64,000 nt of DNA from Gilliamella sp. wkB108 (GCF_001690195.1 NZ_LZGM01000015.1:100453-164452), one strand, 5' to 3'; positions 27,302 through 37,805 are shown, numbered from the stretch's first letter. Notes: generated by a model from the sequence alone, not told the origin. Translations and numbers: made by a program.

Positions 27302-28339
27302 TTAAAAAGCGACTTTATAGGGTTGAGGGACAAATGGTGAGTTAAGCGTGTGCAATGCCCAATATGGATCGTGCAATAAGCCTTTGCCAATGGCAACGAG
27401 ATCGGCATCACCAGTACTTAACACATAATCAGCAAGATAAGGATCTTCAAGCATACCAACGGTGATAATAGGTAAATTGCTCACTTTTCTGATAGCTCGA
27501 GCAAGATATACTTGATAACCGGCATGAAATTTTGGCGTATGCAAAGGATCTAATTTTCCGTCACCGCCACCGCTGACGTCTAAGACATCCGCACCGGCAT
27601 CAGCAAAACGTTTAGCTATTTTGCATCCGTAATCAACGTCATAACCATTTTTACCATACTCTTGTGCAGAGAAACGTACAATAAGGGGCATATCAGCTGG
27701 CATGACTGATTTGGCCGCTTTAATCACTTGTTCGCCAAACAGTAGTTTGTCTTGACCGTATTCATCGGTTCTGAGATTGCTTTTTGGTGAACAAAATTGA
27801 TGAATTAAATAACCATGTGCACCATGAATTTCAATAGCATCAAAGCCAGCCTCAACAGCGCGTTTAGTCGATTGCTTAAATTTCTCAATTAACTCAAGAA
27901 TTTCATCTTTGGATAATGCGCGAGGCATTTGATATTGCCATTGTGCATTTGCATCATTTGTATCATCAAACATCACCGGCGAGCAAGAGACGACATCAGA
28001 AGCACCTAAAGCTTTGCTTCCAGCATGGGCGATTTGCAGTGCTATTTTGCCATTTTGAGCATGCACCGCATCAACAATGCGTTTAAACTGGTCTCGTTGA
28101 TCATCATTCCATAAACCTAAACAATTTGGTGAAATTCGACCATTAGGAGCAACATTGGTCATCTCAACGATAATTAGCCCAACCCCACCCACTGCACGAG
28201 AAACATAATGAACAAAGTGCCAATCATTTGGCATTCCGTCAGTGGCGACATATTGACACATTGGTGGCATAACAATTCGATTTTTCAGTGATAAGCTTTT
28301 TATACTAAATGGTGTGTTGAGATAAGATATTTTAGCCAT
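27302..28339 (-). CDS. NADH:flavin oxidoreductase, YqjM/NamA type
   Basis: A 345-residue old yellow enzyme. MAKISYLNTPFSIKSLSLKN then RIVMPPMCQYVATDGMPNDW carries the regulatory Cys of the YqjM class. HGAHGYLIHQFCSPKSNLRT holds the active-site His pair region, and VVSCSPVMF plus ADLVAIGKGLLHDPYW the FMN phosphate site. It reduces activated C=C bonds, nitro compounds and similar xenobiotics with NADPH. The 109-bp tandem array lies about 290 bp upstream of its start. Confidence 0.9.
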   Translation of the reverse strand: MAKISYLNTPFSIKSLSLKNRIVMPPMCQYVATDGMPNDWHFVHYVSRAVGGVGLIIVEMTNVAPNGRISPNCLGLWNDDQRDQFKRIVDAVHAQNGKIALQIAHAGSKALGASDVVSCSPVMFDDTNDANAQWQYQMPRALSKDEILELIEKFKQSTKRAVEAGFDAIEIHGAHGYLIHQFCSPKSNLRTDEYGQDKLLFGEQVIKAAKSVMPADMPLIVRFSAQEYGKNGYDVDYGCKIAKRFADAGADVLDVSGGGDGKLDPLHTPKFHAGYQVYLARAIRKVSNLPIITVGMLEDPYLADYVLSTGDADLVAIGKGLLHDPYWALHTLNSPFVPQPYKVAF

Positions 28340-28632
28340 AGATAACTCCTAATATAATCAGTAAGTAAAGTAATGTTAGATTTTTATTGAACATGAAAAA
28401 AAAGATATTGTTTTAAGATTAAAACGTATTCAATAATTGTTTCTGCTAATTATCAATATAATCAATGTAAAAATTCTTTCAGTATTGATCTGTCTATTAT
28501 CTTATACTGTTTTAGGTATGTTAGCTATTATATCGCTTGATTTAGGGACAAGATAGTCATTAATAAGGATAAAAAAACAGTAGAATATAAATCAAATCTT
28601 AAGTTAAATCTTTGCCAAGAAGTTTAAGGTTA
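28340..28632. other. Intergenic stretch before the tandem array
   Basis: AT-rich non-coding sequence between the start of the flavin oxidoreductase gene and the 109-bp repeats; presumably holds the promoter of that gene. No frame or RNA gene is recognised. Confidence 0.4.
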
Positions 28633-29300
28633 GCTGAATTCAACAGAGAAGATAGTGATAACAGGATCTGTTTATATATAACATGAAGCATATTTTGTAA
28701 AAAATATTCAGGAGTCTATACCGTTTCATTTTTCTTAGCGCGCTGAATTCAACAGCTAAGGGAGTAATAACAGAATTTGTTTGTATATAACATGATGCAT
28801 ATTTTGTAAAAAATATTCAGGAGTTTATACCGTTTGATTTTTTCTTGACGGCTGAATTCAACAGTTAAGAGAGTAATAACAGGATTTATTTGTATATAGC
28901 ATGATGCATATTCTGTAAAAAATATTCAGGAGTCTATACCGTTTCATTTTTCTTAGCGCGCTGAATTCAACAGAGAAGAGAGTGATAACAAGATTTGTTT
29001 GTATATAACATGACGGATATCCTGTAAAAAATATTTAGGAGTCTGTACCGTTTCATTTTTCTTAGCGTGCTAAATTCAACAGCGAAGAGAGTGATAACAG
29101 AATTTGTTTGTATATAACATGATGCATATTTTGTAAAAAATATTCAGGAGTCTATACCGTTTGATTTTTTCTTGACGGCTGAATTCAACAGTTAAGAGAG
29201 TAATAACAGGATTTATTTGTATATAGCATGACGCATATTTTGTAAAAAATATTCAGGAGTTTATGCCGTTTGATTTTTTCTTGACGGCTGAATTCAACAT
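28633..29300. repeat. Six tandem 109-bp repeats plus a partial seventh
   Basis: The landmark GCTGAATTCAACAG recurs (with single changes) at 28633, 28742, 28851, 28960, 29069, 29178 and, truncated, 29287: exactly 109 bp each time. Two end types alternate, GTTTCATTTTTCTTAGCG and GTTTGATTTTTTCTTGACG. Each unit has a palindrome (ATATTTT, GTAA, AAAATAT) in units 1, 2, 5 and 6, with point changes in 3 and 4, followed by TTCAGGAGT. The period is not a multiple of three and stops occur in each unit, so it is non-coding. Function unknown. Confidence 0.97.
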
Positions 29301-29384
29301 CTAAGTATCGATATATTATTAACATCTGTCAGATTTATTGTCGAACTCGGTTAACTAAGTAGACATCATTTGCAATTGGTAAAG

Positions 29385-29420
29385 ATGTTTCAGGTTAGCT
29401 ATATGTTTTAGTATAATGAA
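29385..29420. repeat. Dispersed 36-bp repeat, copy 1
   Basis: ATGTTTCAGGTTA, then TATATGTTTTAGTATAA and TGAA. It covers the last codons of the MFS gene (minus strand). A second copy is at 48063-48100 after rng. Confidence 0.6.
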
Positions 29421-30573
29421 TCCAAGTGATTATGCCAATTAGTGCAAGAATTGTCCCGGTTAGAATAATAGCAATCCAACCATAGTGACCATACAAATAA
29501 GTAGAGCCAACTGAGCCTAACATTCCACCAGTGAAATAACTAACCATGTAACCTGTATTCATTCGGCTGCGAGCTTCGGGTCTGATTTGATAAATGGCAT
29601 TCATATTTGATACATGTGTAACTTGTACAGCAAAATCTAATAGGATCACACCTAAGATTAAAGCAATTATTGAGTAATGTGCAAGTGAGAGTGGTAACCA
29701 TGAAAGCAGTAATAAAGCTAATCCAATTGAGGTTGCGATAAACCCTTTGCCTTTGTCTGATAATCGTCCAACTATAGGTGAACCCAATGCACCAGCAGCA
29801 CCAGCAAAACCAAATAACCCAATAATAAAATCAGAATAGTAATAAGGTGGATCACTTAATAAAAACGCTAACGGCGTCCATAATAAAGAAAATATGGCGA
29901 ATGAGATAACGGCTAGTATTGAGCGGATCCTTAGTGTGCGTTCTTGTCGGTAAAGTGAAGCGATAGAAGACATTAATTGCCAGTAGTTGATATTGGTTTT
30001 ATTACGATAACTTGGTAGGGATAACCACAGTAGTATAGTGATGATACTCATAATTACCGTAGCTATCCAATAGACGTCATGCCAATCTCCTATCGATGAT
30101 ATTGCGCCAGCAAATGATCGTCCGATTAAAATCCCAAGTAACATGCCACTCATTAATGTGCCTACAATTTTTCCACGGTTTTCTGGTTTTGCTAATGTGG
30201 CGGCAAAAGGAATGAGTACTTGGGCTACAGCTGAAAATAGTCCAGTTATTGCAGTGCCAATAATGAGCATCCATAAATTTTGCGATGAGGCACTGACTAC
30301 CAGCCCGCATGTGGTTAGAATCATCAAAATGAGAATTAAATTTTTACGTTCAACTTTATCACCAAGTGGTGTTATAAAAAGCAAACCAACAGCATAACTG
30401 AATTGAGCAGCCATAATGATTGAGCCGGCATGTTCAGTCGCAATATGTAAATCATTTGTGATTGAATGTAGTAGTGGTTGCGCATAGTAGTTGCTGGCAA
30501 TAGTCACGCCAATAGCAAACGCCATTAAAAATACCAACCACCCGGATAATCCTTGAGATTGCTTGCTGTGCAT
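29395..30573 (-). CDS. Major facilitator superfamily exporter (DHA1-like)
   Basis: A 392-residue protein with about 12 membrane segments. NYYAQPLLHSITNDLHIATE and FITPLGDKVERKNLILILMI give the loop 2-3 motif GDKxxRK of MFS transporters. GTAITGLFSAVAQVLIPFAA is the drug-exporter-like helix 4. It resembles the bacterial DHA1 family of uncharacterised effluxers. The substrate is unknown. It is a single gene between mutY and the tandem repeat array. Confidence 0.85.
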   Translation of the reverse strand: MHSKQSQGLSGWLVFLMAFAIGVTIASNYYAQPLLHSITNDLHIATEHAGSIIMAAQFSYAVGLLFITPLGDKVERKNLILILMILTTCGLVVSASSQNLWMLIIGTAITGLFSAVAQVLIPFAATLAKPENRGKIVGTLMSGMLLGILIGRSFAGAISSIGDWHDVYWIATVIMSIITILLWLSLPSYRNKTNINYWQLMSSIASLYRQERTLRIRSILAVISFAIFSLLWTPLAFLLSDPPYYYSDFIIGLFGFAGAAGALGSPIVGRLSDKGKGFIATSIGLALLLLSWLPLSLAHYSIIALILGVILLDFAVQVTHVSNMNAIYQIRPEARSRMNTGYMVSYFTGGMLGSVGSTYLYGHYGWIAIILTGTILALIGIITWIHYTKTYS

Positions 30574-30646
30574 AAGTAGTGATTTATCGAAAAAGAAATG
30601 ATGGCAAATTATATACCAAAAGTAAGCAATTTGTAGAAAGATGCAC

Positions 30647-31684
30647 TTATTTAGTTAACTGATGTAATAATTTATAAACAGGGGTTGCCAGCCCAATTTT
30701 GGCGTTATCGGTTATCAGGCTATACCAATAACCAGTAGATTCATCTAAACATTTATTATAGCTTGATATTTTACAATGGATAGGGATGATATCCAGATGA
30801 AAATGGCTAAAGGTGTGGCGAAATGAAATGAGTTGTTTGGTTGTGGTTACTTCAATGCCTCGTTGATTTAACCAATCAGTAATTGCTTGCTCACTGGTAA
30901 ATTCCGGTAAACAATACAAACCACCCCAAATACCAGCAGGTGGTCTTTTTTCCAGCCATATGTGATGATTTTGTTCGAGCAATAAAAAGTAAGCGGTTTT
31001 TTCCGGAATAGTGTTTTTAGGTTTTTTAGTCGGGTATAGTTGCCAGCTTGCTGTTTGGTAAGCAATACAATCAATATGTAGTGGACACAGTGTACATTTG
31101 GGTTTAGTACGTGTACAAACCATTGCACCTATATCCATCATAGCTTGATTGAACTTTGCTACATCTTGCTCAGGAGTTACTTGTTCGCTTAAAGACCAAA
31201 GTTTATTTTCAATAGCTTTATTACCAGGCCAACCTTCAATGGCAAAATAGCGGGTTAATACACGTTTTACATTACCATCTAAAATAGCATATTGCTGATT
31301 TTGAGCTAGTGATAATATTGCCCCAGCGGTAGAACGCCCAACCCCCGGTAATGCCACCACATCTGCAAATTGGTTAGGAAATTGTCCGTGAAATTGTTCA
31401 CTAATCACTTGTGCTGCTTTATGTAAATTACGCGCACGCGCATAATAGCCAAGCCCAGTCCAAAGATGTAATACATCATCAATTGGCGCGTTAGCTAAAT
31501 CATTGACAGTGGGAAATTGCTCAATAAAGCGAGTAAAGTAGGGGATAACTGTTGCAACTTGGGTTTGTTGCAACATGACTTCCGATAACCAAACATGATA
31601 AGCACTTTTTTCAATCTGCCAAGGTAGCGTTTTTCTACCATACTGTTCATACCAATTTAGTACAGCTTGTGAAAAATGTTGCAT
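30647..31684 (-). CDS. mutY: Adenine DNA glycosylase MutY
   Basis: A 345-residue enzyme that removes adenine mispaired with 8-oxoguanine. [20 protein letters not shown] contains the catalytic Glu. [20 protein letters not shown] and [16 protein letters not shown] form the helix-hairpin-helix with its Asp. [17 protein letters not shown] gives the C-x6-C-x2-C-x5-C [4Fe-4S] site. The C-terminal NUDIX-like domain recognises 8-oxoG. I use the ATG at 31684; a GTG two codons upstream is possible. It starts 11 bp after the pheA stop, so it probably shares its transcript. Confidence 0.95.
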   Translation of the reverse strand: MQHFSQAVLNWYEQYGRKTLPWQIEKSAYHVWLSEVMLQQTQVATVIPYFTRFIEQFPTVNDLANAPIDDVLHLWTGLGYYARARNLHKAAQVISEQFHGQFPNQFADVVALPGVGRSTAGAILSLAQNQQYAILDGNVKRVLTRYFAIEGWPGNKAIENKLWSLSEQVTPEQDVAKFNQAMMDIGAMVCTRTKPKCTLCPLHIDCIAYQTASWQLYPTKKPKNTIPEKTAYFLLLEQNHHIWLEKRPPAGIWGGLYCLPEFTSEQAITDWLNQRGIEVTTTKQLISFRHTFSHFHLDIIPIHCKISSYNKCLDESTGYWYSLITDNAKIGLATPVYKLLHQLTK

Positions 31685-31695
31685 CGTCACAATGA

Positions 31696-32847
31696 TTACA
31701 TTACCGCTGAAATAGTATCACTTGGGTAACAACCTAGGACTTTAGAAAATAGGGTAATTGCCGATAACTCTTTTAATGCAGTTTGCATTTCATAAGAATT
31801 AATATTACCTTGTAAATCAATATAAAACATCTCTTCCCACGGATTACCATGAATTGGACGTGACTCAAGTTTTGTCATTACAATATTATGTTTGCGTAGT
31901 ACTAATAAAGCATCAACTAATGCGCCGGCTTGCTGTCCAGTTTTCATTAAAATTGTGGTTTTAGCCGGAATTTGATCTGAAACATCAATAGGTTTACGGG
32001 CAAGGACAATAAAGCGCGTAATATTCTCTTTTTGATTGGCAAAATTATGTTCCAGAACTTGTAAACCATATAATTCACCACCGTCTTTATTCCCCATCGC
32101 TGCAACATTAGGACTATTTAATTTTGCTACGGTTTCCATTGCTGATGAAGTGCTATCGCAATAAACAATCTTCCAATGAGGGAAACTCTCTAAAAAATGA
32201 CTACATTGTTGAAAAGGTTGTGGATGACTATAAACAGTATCAATTTGTTCAAGTTGGCTATTTGGAATGGCGAGTATACAGTGATCGATTGGTAACGACA
32301 GCTCACCAATGATGTGTAAATTAGTTTTTTGCAATAAATCATAGACTTCGTTAATTGAACCGGAGCTGGAATTTTCGATAGGTAAGATGCCATAATCAAC
32401 AAACCCTTTTTCGACTTGTTCAAAAATATCTTTAAACGTAGCGCAACCTGATTCAATCATCTGTTCTAAGTGAGTACTGGCATAACGACGTGCAGCTGAG
32501 TGAGAATATGATCCCTTAGGTCCTAAAAAAGCAACTTTAGCAGATGCAATCGTGCCATGATTAAGTTTTTCTTGAAGGATTTTTTGTTGAAGAAGTACTG
32601 AATCTTCAATAATGATTTGATACAAACGTTTAATAAATAATTCATCAAGAGAATAATTTTTACCTTGAGCAATTAAGGTTTTTATCAGCGAACGTTCACG
32701 CTCAATATCCCGTACAGGTATGTTTGCTGCAATTTTAGTATGAATGACTTGAGTTGCAAGTTCACGTCGTTTAGCGATGATCTCTAAAAGAGATTTATCA
32801 AGTTCAGTAATTTGTTCTCGTAAAGGTAATAAGGGATTTGCAGTCAT
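31696..32847 (-). CDS. pheA: Bifunctional chorismate mutase/prephenate dehydratase
   Basis: A 383-residue P-protein for phenylalanine synthesis. Residues about 5-90 are chorismate mutase ([20 protein letters not shown]). Residues about 105-285 are prephenate dehydratase ([40 protein letters not shown]). The C-terminal ACT domain contains [20 protein letters not shown], the Phe feedback site ESRP. A promoter of its own (TATAAT at 32880-32885) lies just after the raiA terminator. I find no Phe-rich leader peptide, so the pheL-type attenuation of E. coli seems absent. mutY follows after 11 bp. Confidence 0.96.
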   Translation of the reverse strand: MTANPLLPLREQITELDKSLLEIIAKRRELATQVIHTKIAANIPVRDIERERSLIKTLIAQGKNYSLDELFIKRLYQIIIEDSVLLQQKILQEKLNHGTIASAKVAFLGPKGSYSHSAARRYASTHLEQMIESGCATFKDIFEQVEKGFVDYGILPIENSSSGSINEVYDLLQKTNLHIIGELSLPIDHCILAIPNSQLEQIDTVYSHPQPFQQCSHFLESFPHWKIVYCDSTSSAMETVAKLNSPNVAAMGNKDGGELYGLQVLEHNFANQKENITRFIVLARKPIDVSDQIPAKTTILMKTGQQAGALVDALLVLRKHNIVMTKLESRPIHGNPWEEMFYIDLQGNINSYEMQTALKELSAITLFSKVLGCYPSDTISAVM

Positions 32848-32879
32848 TTTTGCTTAAAATTATTAAAAAACGATGCAAT

Positions 32880-32885
32880 ATTATA
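32880..32885 (-). promoter_or_regulatory. Candidate -10 box for pheA
   Basis: The minus strand reads TATAAT 32 bp upstream of the pheA ATG, immediately downstream of the raiA terminator. No convincing -35 box. Confidence 0.45.
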
Positions 32886-32891
32886 GCAAGC

Positions 32892-32921
32892 AAAAAAATA
32901 AAGGCACTCTTAAAGTGCCTT
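32892..32921 (-). terminator. Terminator of raiA
   Basis: AAGGCACT / AGTGCCTT with a 5-nt loop. T-runs follow on both strands, so it can work in both directions. It lies 36 bp after the raiA stop and before pheA. Confidence 0.85.
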
Positions 32922-32957
32922 TTTATTATAAATTTAAACTTAACAGGATAGTCAAAC

Positions 32958-33290
32958 TTATTCTTCCTCTGGTAAGGTAGCCCCTTTAATGCTGTCAAAG
33001 GCACGACGAGATTCACCTTTATGTTGAAGTTTATTAAGCTGCTTTTCAAGTTTACCAATAAGATCATTAATTGCTGCATACATATCAATATGTTTAGCTG
33101 AGGCAACTAATGGAGTCCCTTTTGTTGCTATTGTCGCATCGATAATAAATCCATCTGGCTCTTTGGATAAAATAAAGTGAGGGTTTATTAACAGCGCTCT
33201 CCATTTATCTAATTTAGCAAATTTATCTTCAAGATAACTGCGAATTGCCGGAGTAATATCCATTTGTTTACTGGTAATACTTAAAGTCAT
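32958..33290 (-). CDS. raiA: Ribosome-associated inhibitor RaiA (HPF/YfiA family)
   Basis: A 110-residue protein that binds the 30S decoding region in stationary phase or cold and blocks translation. [34 protein letters not shown] and [20 protein letters not shown] follow E. coli RaiA almost residue by residue, ending in an acidic tail. An AAAGGAGGTCAACT ribosome binding site precedes the ATG. The raiA-pheA neighbourhood is conserved with E. coli. Confidence 0.95.
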   Translation of the reverse strand: MTLSITSKQMDITPAIRSYLEDKFAKLDKWRALLINPHFILSKEPDGFIIDATIATKGTPLVASAKHIDMYAAINDLIGKLEKQLNKLQHKGESRRAFDSIKGATLPEEE

Positions 33291-33633
33291 AGTTGACCTC
33301 CTTTATAATTGTTAACGAATATTGCTAACATGATTGACATCACTGATGAATACATTGTCAAATTATTTGGATTTCGTCAATATATAATTTATAACTCATT
33401 GATTATTATATGTTTATAAGTGGATTGTGTGAGTTGTATAAATTTGAAATTTGCGTTGATTGATCGTTTTATGCAAATGATGTGCAGGTAAATTAAGCTG
33501 ATTGTTTAAATGCTAAGCTGATTTTTAGCTATATTGTAAGCAGACTACGGAATGAAACTACATCTTTCACCTGTTTTATAGTATATACTATTTTCATCTT
33601 TAAGCGTTTTAAGAGTCCTTCAATGGAGATGAT
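33291..33633. other. Divergent promoter region raiA / trmJ
   Basis: 343 bp without a gene. A TTGACA on the minus strand (near 33360-33365) could be a raiA -35. TATACT at 33584-33589 is a candidate -10 for trmJ. No other structure is recognised. Confidence 0.4.
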
Positions 33634-34368
33634 GTGAGTTATTTAGATAATATTAAGATTGTTTTAGTCGAAACCTCTCATACAGGTAATATGGGATCGG
33701 TTGCAAGAGCAATGAAAACCATGGGGTTATCCAACCTTTGTTTGGTAAATCCTATTATTAAACCTGATTCTCAATCCATTTCATTAGCAGCCGGCGCCAG
33801 TGATATTATTAAAAATGCCCACATGTTTTTTTCACTTGAACAAGCTATTGCTGATTGTAATTTAGTCATTGGTACTAGCGCACGTAGTCGAAGTTTACAG
33901 TGGCCGAATTTAACCCCAAAAGCGTGTGCAGATAAAATAGTTCAAGAAGCAGTTAACACCAAAGTTGCTTTGGTTTTTGGGCGCGAGCGGGTCGGTTTAA
34001 CCAATGAAGAACTACAAAAATGTGATTATCACGTCAGTATTCCGGCTAATCCAGATTATAGTTCATTGAATCTAGCGATGTCTGTGCAGGTTCTTTGCTA
34101 TGAAATTCGCATGTCGATGTTAAATCTTCAAAATAGTAGCGGTGAATCAACTGAAGGTACACATGTTGATTTTCCTTCTAACGCAGATACTGAACGTTTT
34201 TATGAACATTTACAACAAACGCTGTTAAACACAGGTTTTATTAACGCTAATCATCCGGGACAAATCATGGGGCGTCTACGTCGGTTATTTAGTCGGGCGC
34301 GAATTGAACAACAAGAACTGAATATCTTACGTGGCGTTTTAGCTTCAATTGATAAAAAGATAGGATAA
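33634..34368 (+). CDS. trmJ: tRNA (cytidine/uridine-2'-O-)-methyltransferase TrmJ
   Basis: A 244-residue SPOUT enzyme that methylates the ribose of residue 32 in several tRNAs. [20 protein letters not shown] is the N-terminal SPOUT motif, [20 protein letters not shown] motif 2, and [20 protein letters not shown] the trefoil-knot SAM-binding motif 3. The start is GTG at 33634 after ATGGAGATGAT. It is a single gene; in E. coli it precedes iscR, which is not the case here. Confidence 0.93.
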   Translation: MSYLDNIKIVLVETSHTGNMGSVARAMKTMGLSNLCLVNPIIKPDSQSISLAAGASDIIKNAHMFFSLEQAIADCNLVIGTSARSRSLQWPNLTPKACADKIVQEAVNTKVALVFGRERVGLTNEELQKCDYHVSIPANPDYSSLNLAMSVQVLCYEIRMSMLNLQNSSGESTEGTHVDFPSNADTERFYEHLQQTLLNTGFINANHPGQIMGRLRRLFSRARIEQQELNILRGVLASIDKKIG

Positions 34369-34371
34369 GGA

Positions 34372-34399
34372 TAAAAAATACCCACAAATATTGTGGGTA
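34372..34399 (-). terminator. Terminator of cysS
   Basis: TACCCACAA / TTGTGGGTA (9 pairs, loop ATA). The T-run is on the minus strand (34372-34377), 32 bp after the cysS stop. Confidence 0.8.
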
Positions 34400-34430
34400 T
34401 AGCTAATTACTGATTTTTAATGATAATCTG

Positions 34431-35822
34431 TTAACTTTTTTTACGCCACGTAGTGCCATTTGGACCATCTTCAAGAACAATATTCATGGCATTTAATTTG
34501 TCTCTGGCATCATCGGCTTGCGCCCAATTTTTGTTAGCTCGTGCTTCATTACGTTGTTTAATCAACGCTTCAATTAATGCCGTATCAACATCATGTTGCT
34601 CTTCACCTTGTAAAAATTTAACAGGATCTTGCTCTAACAGCCCAAGCACTGAAGATAAATAGCGTAATTCAGCCGCTAGCTCGTTGGCGAGGGACATATC
34701 ATTATCTGCTTTGGCCTTATTAATCTCTCTGGCTAAATCAAAGAGTATCGAATTAGCTTCTGGTGTGTTAAAGTCGTCATTCATTGCATTACAGAATTGT
34801 CGATAATAATCACTATCAGGTGTCGTGTGAGGATGATTAGCATCTGTATCACGTAAAGCAGTATATAAACGTTCAAGAGCCATTCTGGCTTGCTTTAAAT
34901 TCTCTTCACTATAATTTAATTGGCTACGATAGTGACCAGATAGCAAAAAGTAACGTACTGTTTCAGCATCATAATGCTTCAACACATCACGAATAGTGAA
35001 AAAATTATTTAATGATTTTGACATTTTCTCTTGGTCAATCATTACCATACCTGAATGCATCCAGTAGTTAACATATTGTCCGTCATGAGCGCAGGTAGAT
35101 TGGGCTATTTCGTTTTCATGGTGAGGAAACATCAAATCCGATCCACCACCGTGAATATCAAAATGATGCCCCAACTGATAACTGTTCATGGCTGAACATT
35201 CAATATGCCAACCCGGTCGACCTTTGCCCCATGGTGAGTCCCAGCTAGGTTCATTGGGTTTAGACATTTTCCAAAGAACAAAGTCCATAGGATTACGTTT
35301 AACATCTACCACATCTACACGAGCTCCGGCTTGGAGTTGCTCTAAATTTTGACGCGATAAAATTCCATAATTAGGATCGCTATCAACCGCGAACATGACA
35401 TCGCCATTATCAGCAATATAAGCATGATTTTTTTTGATAAGTTCTTCAACCAGTTGGATAATTTGTGGCATATGACGAGTAGCACGCGGTTCGGAATCTG
35501 GTCTTTTTATATTCAGTGCGTCGAAATCGGCATACATCTCTTGTAACATTCGTTCAGTTAACTGATCACACGTTTCACCATTTTCAAGCGCACGTTTAAT
35601 AATTTTGTCATCTACATCGGTAATATTTCGAACATAAGTTAAATCATAACCTAAAAAACGTAAGTAACGGGTAACGACATCGAAGGCGACAAAAGTCCGT
35701 CCATGGCCAATATGACAAAGATCATAAATAGTTACCCCACACACATACATTCCGACTTTATTGGGCGAAATTGGTTTAAAGAGTTCTTTTTCTCGAGTGA
35801 GGGTGTTATAGATCTTAAGCAT
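34431..35822 (-). CDS. cysS: Cysteinyl-tRNA synthetase
   Basis: A 463-residue class I synthetase. [20 protein letters not shown] has a zinc-ligand Cys and the HIGH motif. [20 protein letters not shown] and [16 protein letters not shown] carry the remaining zinc ligands (Cys, His, Glu). [13 protein letters not shown] is the KMSKS loop. The C-terminal DALR and anticodon-binding helices follow. Length matches E. coli (461). It is monocistronic with a terminator. Confidence 0.97.
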   Translation of the reverse strand: MLKIYNTLTREKELFKPISPNKVGMYVCGVTIYDLCHIGHGRTFVAFDVVTRYLRFLGYDLTYVRNITDVDDKIIKRALENGETCDQLTERMLQEMYADFDALNIKRPDSEPRATRHMPQIIQLVEELIKKNHAYIADNGDVMFAVDSDPNYGILSRQNLEQLQAGARVDVVDVKRNPMDFVLWKMSKPNEPSWDSPWGKGRPGWHIECSAMNSYQLGHHFDIHGGGSDLMFPHHENEIAQSTCAHDGQYVNYWMHSGMVMIDQEKMSKSLNNFFTIRDVLKHYDAETVRYFLLSGHYRSQLNYSEENLKQARMALERLYTALRDTDANHPHTTPDSDYYRQFCNAMNDDFNTPEANSILFDLAREINKAKADNDMSLANELAAELRYLSSVLGLLEQDPVKFLQGEEQHDVDTALIEALIKQRNEARANKNWAQADDARDKLNAMNIVLEDGPNGTTWRKKS

Positions 35823-36027
35823 AAAATATCCTAATGATAAATTGACTGATAGACGGAATCAAAACTGGTGGCAATATAACAAAAAATGGTTATATACTCA
35901 ATCAACTTGCAAGTATAGACAATGACAACTTGTAACAGATCGTTAAATTTAAGCCACTTGAAAGATTAATTGCTACAAAATGAGTTTAGTTACTTAAAAA
36001 AATCATATTTCAAGTGAAGTTATGCAA

Positions 36028-36053
36028 CTTCCGTCGACACTTGTCGACGGAAG
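36028..36053. repeat. REP-like palindrome, copy 1
   Basis: CTTCCGTCGAC, ACTT, GTCGACGGAAG: an 11-bp perfect stem, 25 bp downstream of the lysC stop. There is no T-run on either side. A related palindrome is at 45160-45182. Confidence 0.6.
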
Positions 36054-36077
36054 CTGTAGAGGACATAATAATTTAAC

Positions 36078-37442
36078 TTATTTTTCAAAAATATTGTGAT
36101 GTAAAAGCTTAATAATGGCATCGGCATCACTGTTTTTTACTAAAAAGCAGGCGTTGTGCGAGCTTGCGCCGTAGCAGCAAAGTCTTATACAAAATTCATC
36201 TAAAGCACCAAAGACATCTTTAGCTACACCTTTAGTCGTCGTTAAGTTATTGCCAATAATCGCAACTAAAGCAAGATCTTCTTGCACTTCTACATGACAA
36301 ACTTTAGAAAGTTCATCAAAAAGTGCTTTAGTTAATAAACTACTACCATTGGTATTGGTGCCGGTGGTATCGATAGTAAGTGCGATGCTGACTTCAGAGG
36401 TGGTAACTAAATCGACAGAAATATTATGTTCAGCCAGTATAGTAAACACGTTAGCTAAAAAACCTTGTGCATAGAGCATATTTAAACTGGTTAAGGTCAA
36501 TAAAGTTTGTTTACGTCGTAGTGTTAATGCTCTAAATGCAGGTAATTCAGAAGTAATACTATTGGTATTATAAACAATAGTTCCTCCAGCTTGTGGCGCT
36601 TTACTTGAACCAACAAAAACCGGAATATTGCTTCGCACAGCAGGAACAAGCGTTGCCGGATGTAAAACTTTAGCGCCAAAAGTGGCCATTTCGGCTGCTT
36701 CAGCAAAAGAGATCTCATCAATGCGTTTAGCCGCTGGTGTAATGCGTGGATCAGTAGTATAGATACCAGCAACATCAGTCCAGATATCAATCTGATCTGC
36801 ATTTAACGCTTCACCAAGTAAAGCGGCAGTATAATCGCTGCCACCACGACCTAATGTAGTGGTTTTACCTGTGCTTTCACTGCCAATAAAACCTTGAGTC
36901 ACAATAAGTTGTTTATTATTTAATGATTTAAGATGTGCGCAACAAAGTTGTTTAATTTCTTCAATTTTAGGTATCGCTTTACCAAAAGTATCATCGGTTC
37001 GCATCACTTTACGAACATCAAACCAAATGGCATTTTTCTGTTTTTCTTTTAAAATTTCGACAAAAAGTTTTGACGACATTATTTCGCCATGACTAACCAG
37101 TTCATCAGTTAATGCAGGTGAAGTAGCAAGGCTTGCTGCTTCAGAGAGTGAGGCGATATTCGCAATAATTTGATCGAGATCAGCTCGTAGTTGTGGATTT
37201 TCAGGTAGTTGTTCTAGAATGTTATATTGAATTGCTTGAATTTTAGCAATATGTTGCGCGCGAACATCAGCATTACGCCCTTCAGCTAAAGCGACAAGTA
37301 GATTGGTAACCCCTGCAGAAGCTGATAAGACAACAACTTTGACATTAGGGTTAGCGATAACAATATTTGCACTATTAACCATTGCTGAATAATCAGCAAC
37401 ACTAGTACCACCAAATTTAGCAATTACAAATGATGTTTCCAT
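36078..37442 (-). CDS. lysC: Lysine-sensitive aspartokinase III
   Basis: A 454-residue enzyme phosphorylating aspartate at the head of the lysine/threonine/methionine pathway. The N-terminal FVIAKFGGTSVADYSAMVNS holds the KFGGTS nucleotide motif. TLGRGGSDYTAALLGEALNA and YTTDPRITPAAKRIDEISFA are substrate-binding regions. The C-terminal pair of ACT domains spans about 300-454. A lysine riboswitch in the leader supports the LysC assignment over ThrA or MetL, as no homoserine dehydrogenase domain follows. GAGGAATCC precedes the ATG. Confidence 0.95.
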   Translation of the reverse strand: METSFVIAKFGGTSVADYSAMVNSANIVIANPNVKVVVLSASAGVTNLLVALAEGRNADVRAQHIAKIQAIQYNILEQLPENPQLRADLDQIIANIASLSEAASLATSPALTDELVSHGEIMSSKLFVEILKEKQKNAIWFDVRKVMRTDDTFGKAIPKIEEIKQLCCAHLKSLNNKQLIVTQGFIGSESTGKTTTLGRGGSDYTAALLGEALNADQIDIWTDVAGIYTTDPRITPAAKRIDEISFAEAAEMATFGAKVLHPATLVPAVRSNIPVFVGSSKAPQAGGTIVYNTNSITSELPAFRALTLRRKQTLLTLTSLNMLYAQGFLANVFTILAEHNISVDLVTTSEVSIALTIDTTGTNTNGSSLLTKALFDELSKVCHVEVQEDLALVAIIGNNLTTTKGVAKDVFGALDEFCIRLCCYGASSHNACFLVKNSDADAIIKLLHHNIFEK

Positions 37443-37509
37443 GGATTCCTCATATTAAAAATTCTTATTTTTAACAGAGATAGAGCGAGAGGAATGTTCA
37501 ATTTACAGT

Positions 37510-37694
37510 CAAAAAAGTACAAACCGTGAAGCGCTCCACCTGTTAGGGTGACAACCCAAGGGATTCAGCCCTTGCAGTCGATTTGATTGCGTTCTGGATG
37601 ACAATCAAACCTCGGCATTACATCCCCTTAAACATTTTTTAACGGTTCCAGACCCTAAAATGATCTACCTGAGTAATGCGCCTCTTCTTTTTTG
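37510..37694 (-). promoter_or_regulatory. Lysine riboswitch (L box) upstream of lysC
   Basis: On the minus strand the order AGAAGAGGCGCATTACTCAG, AAGGGGATGTAATGCCGAGG, GGGCTGAATCCCTTGGGTTG with TCACC, and GGTGGAGCGCTTCAC matches the E. coli lysC leader. Helix P1 can form from CAAAAAAG (37687-37694) and CTTTTTTG (37510-37517). No separate terminator lies before the start codon 67 bp later, so control is likely at translation or mRNA decay. Confidence 0.93.
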
Positions 37695-37724
37695 TAAACA
37701 AGATTACAAAATCATTGTTCAATA

Positions 37725-37752
37725 AGATTAACGATTCTAATAATTGTGTCAA
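37725..37752 (-). promoter_or_regulatory. lysC promoter
   Basis: Minus-strand TTGACA (37747-37752), 16 bases, TAATCT (37725-37730). Transcription would start at about 37718, some 24 nt before the riboswitch. Confidence 0.7.
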
Positions 37753-37805
37753 TAGGTTAGGTACTAAAAATTTATTTTTTTATCAGCGTATTTTATTAGA
37801 AAAAT

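Noticed and set aside
28633..29300. CRISPR array
   Set aside because: The whole 109-bp unit repeats with no unique spacers, and no cas genes are near.
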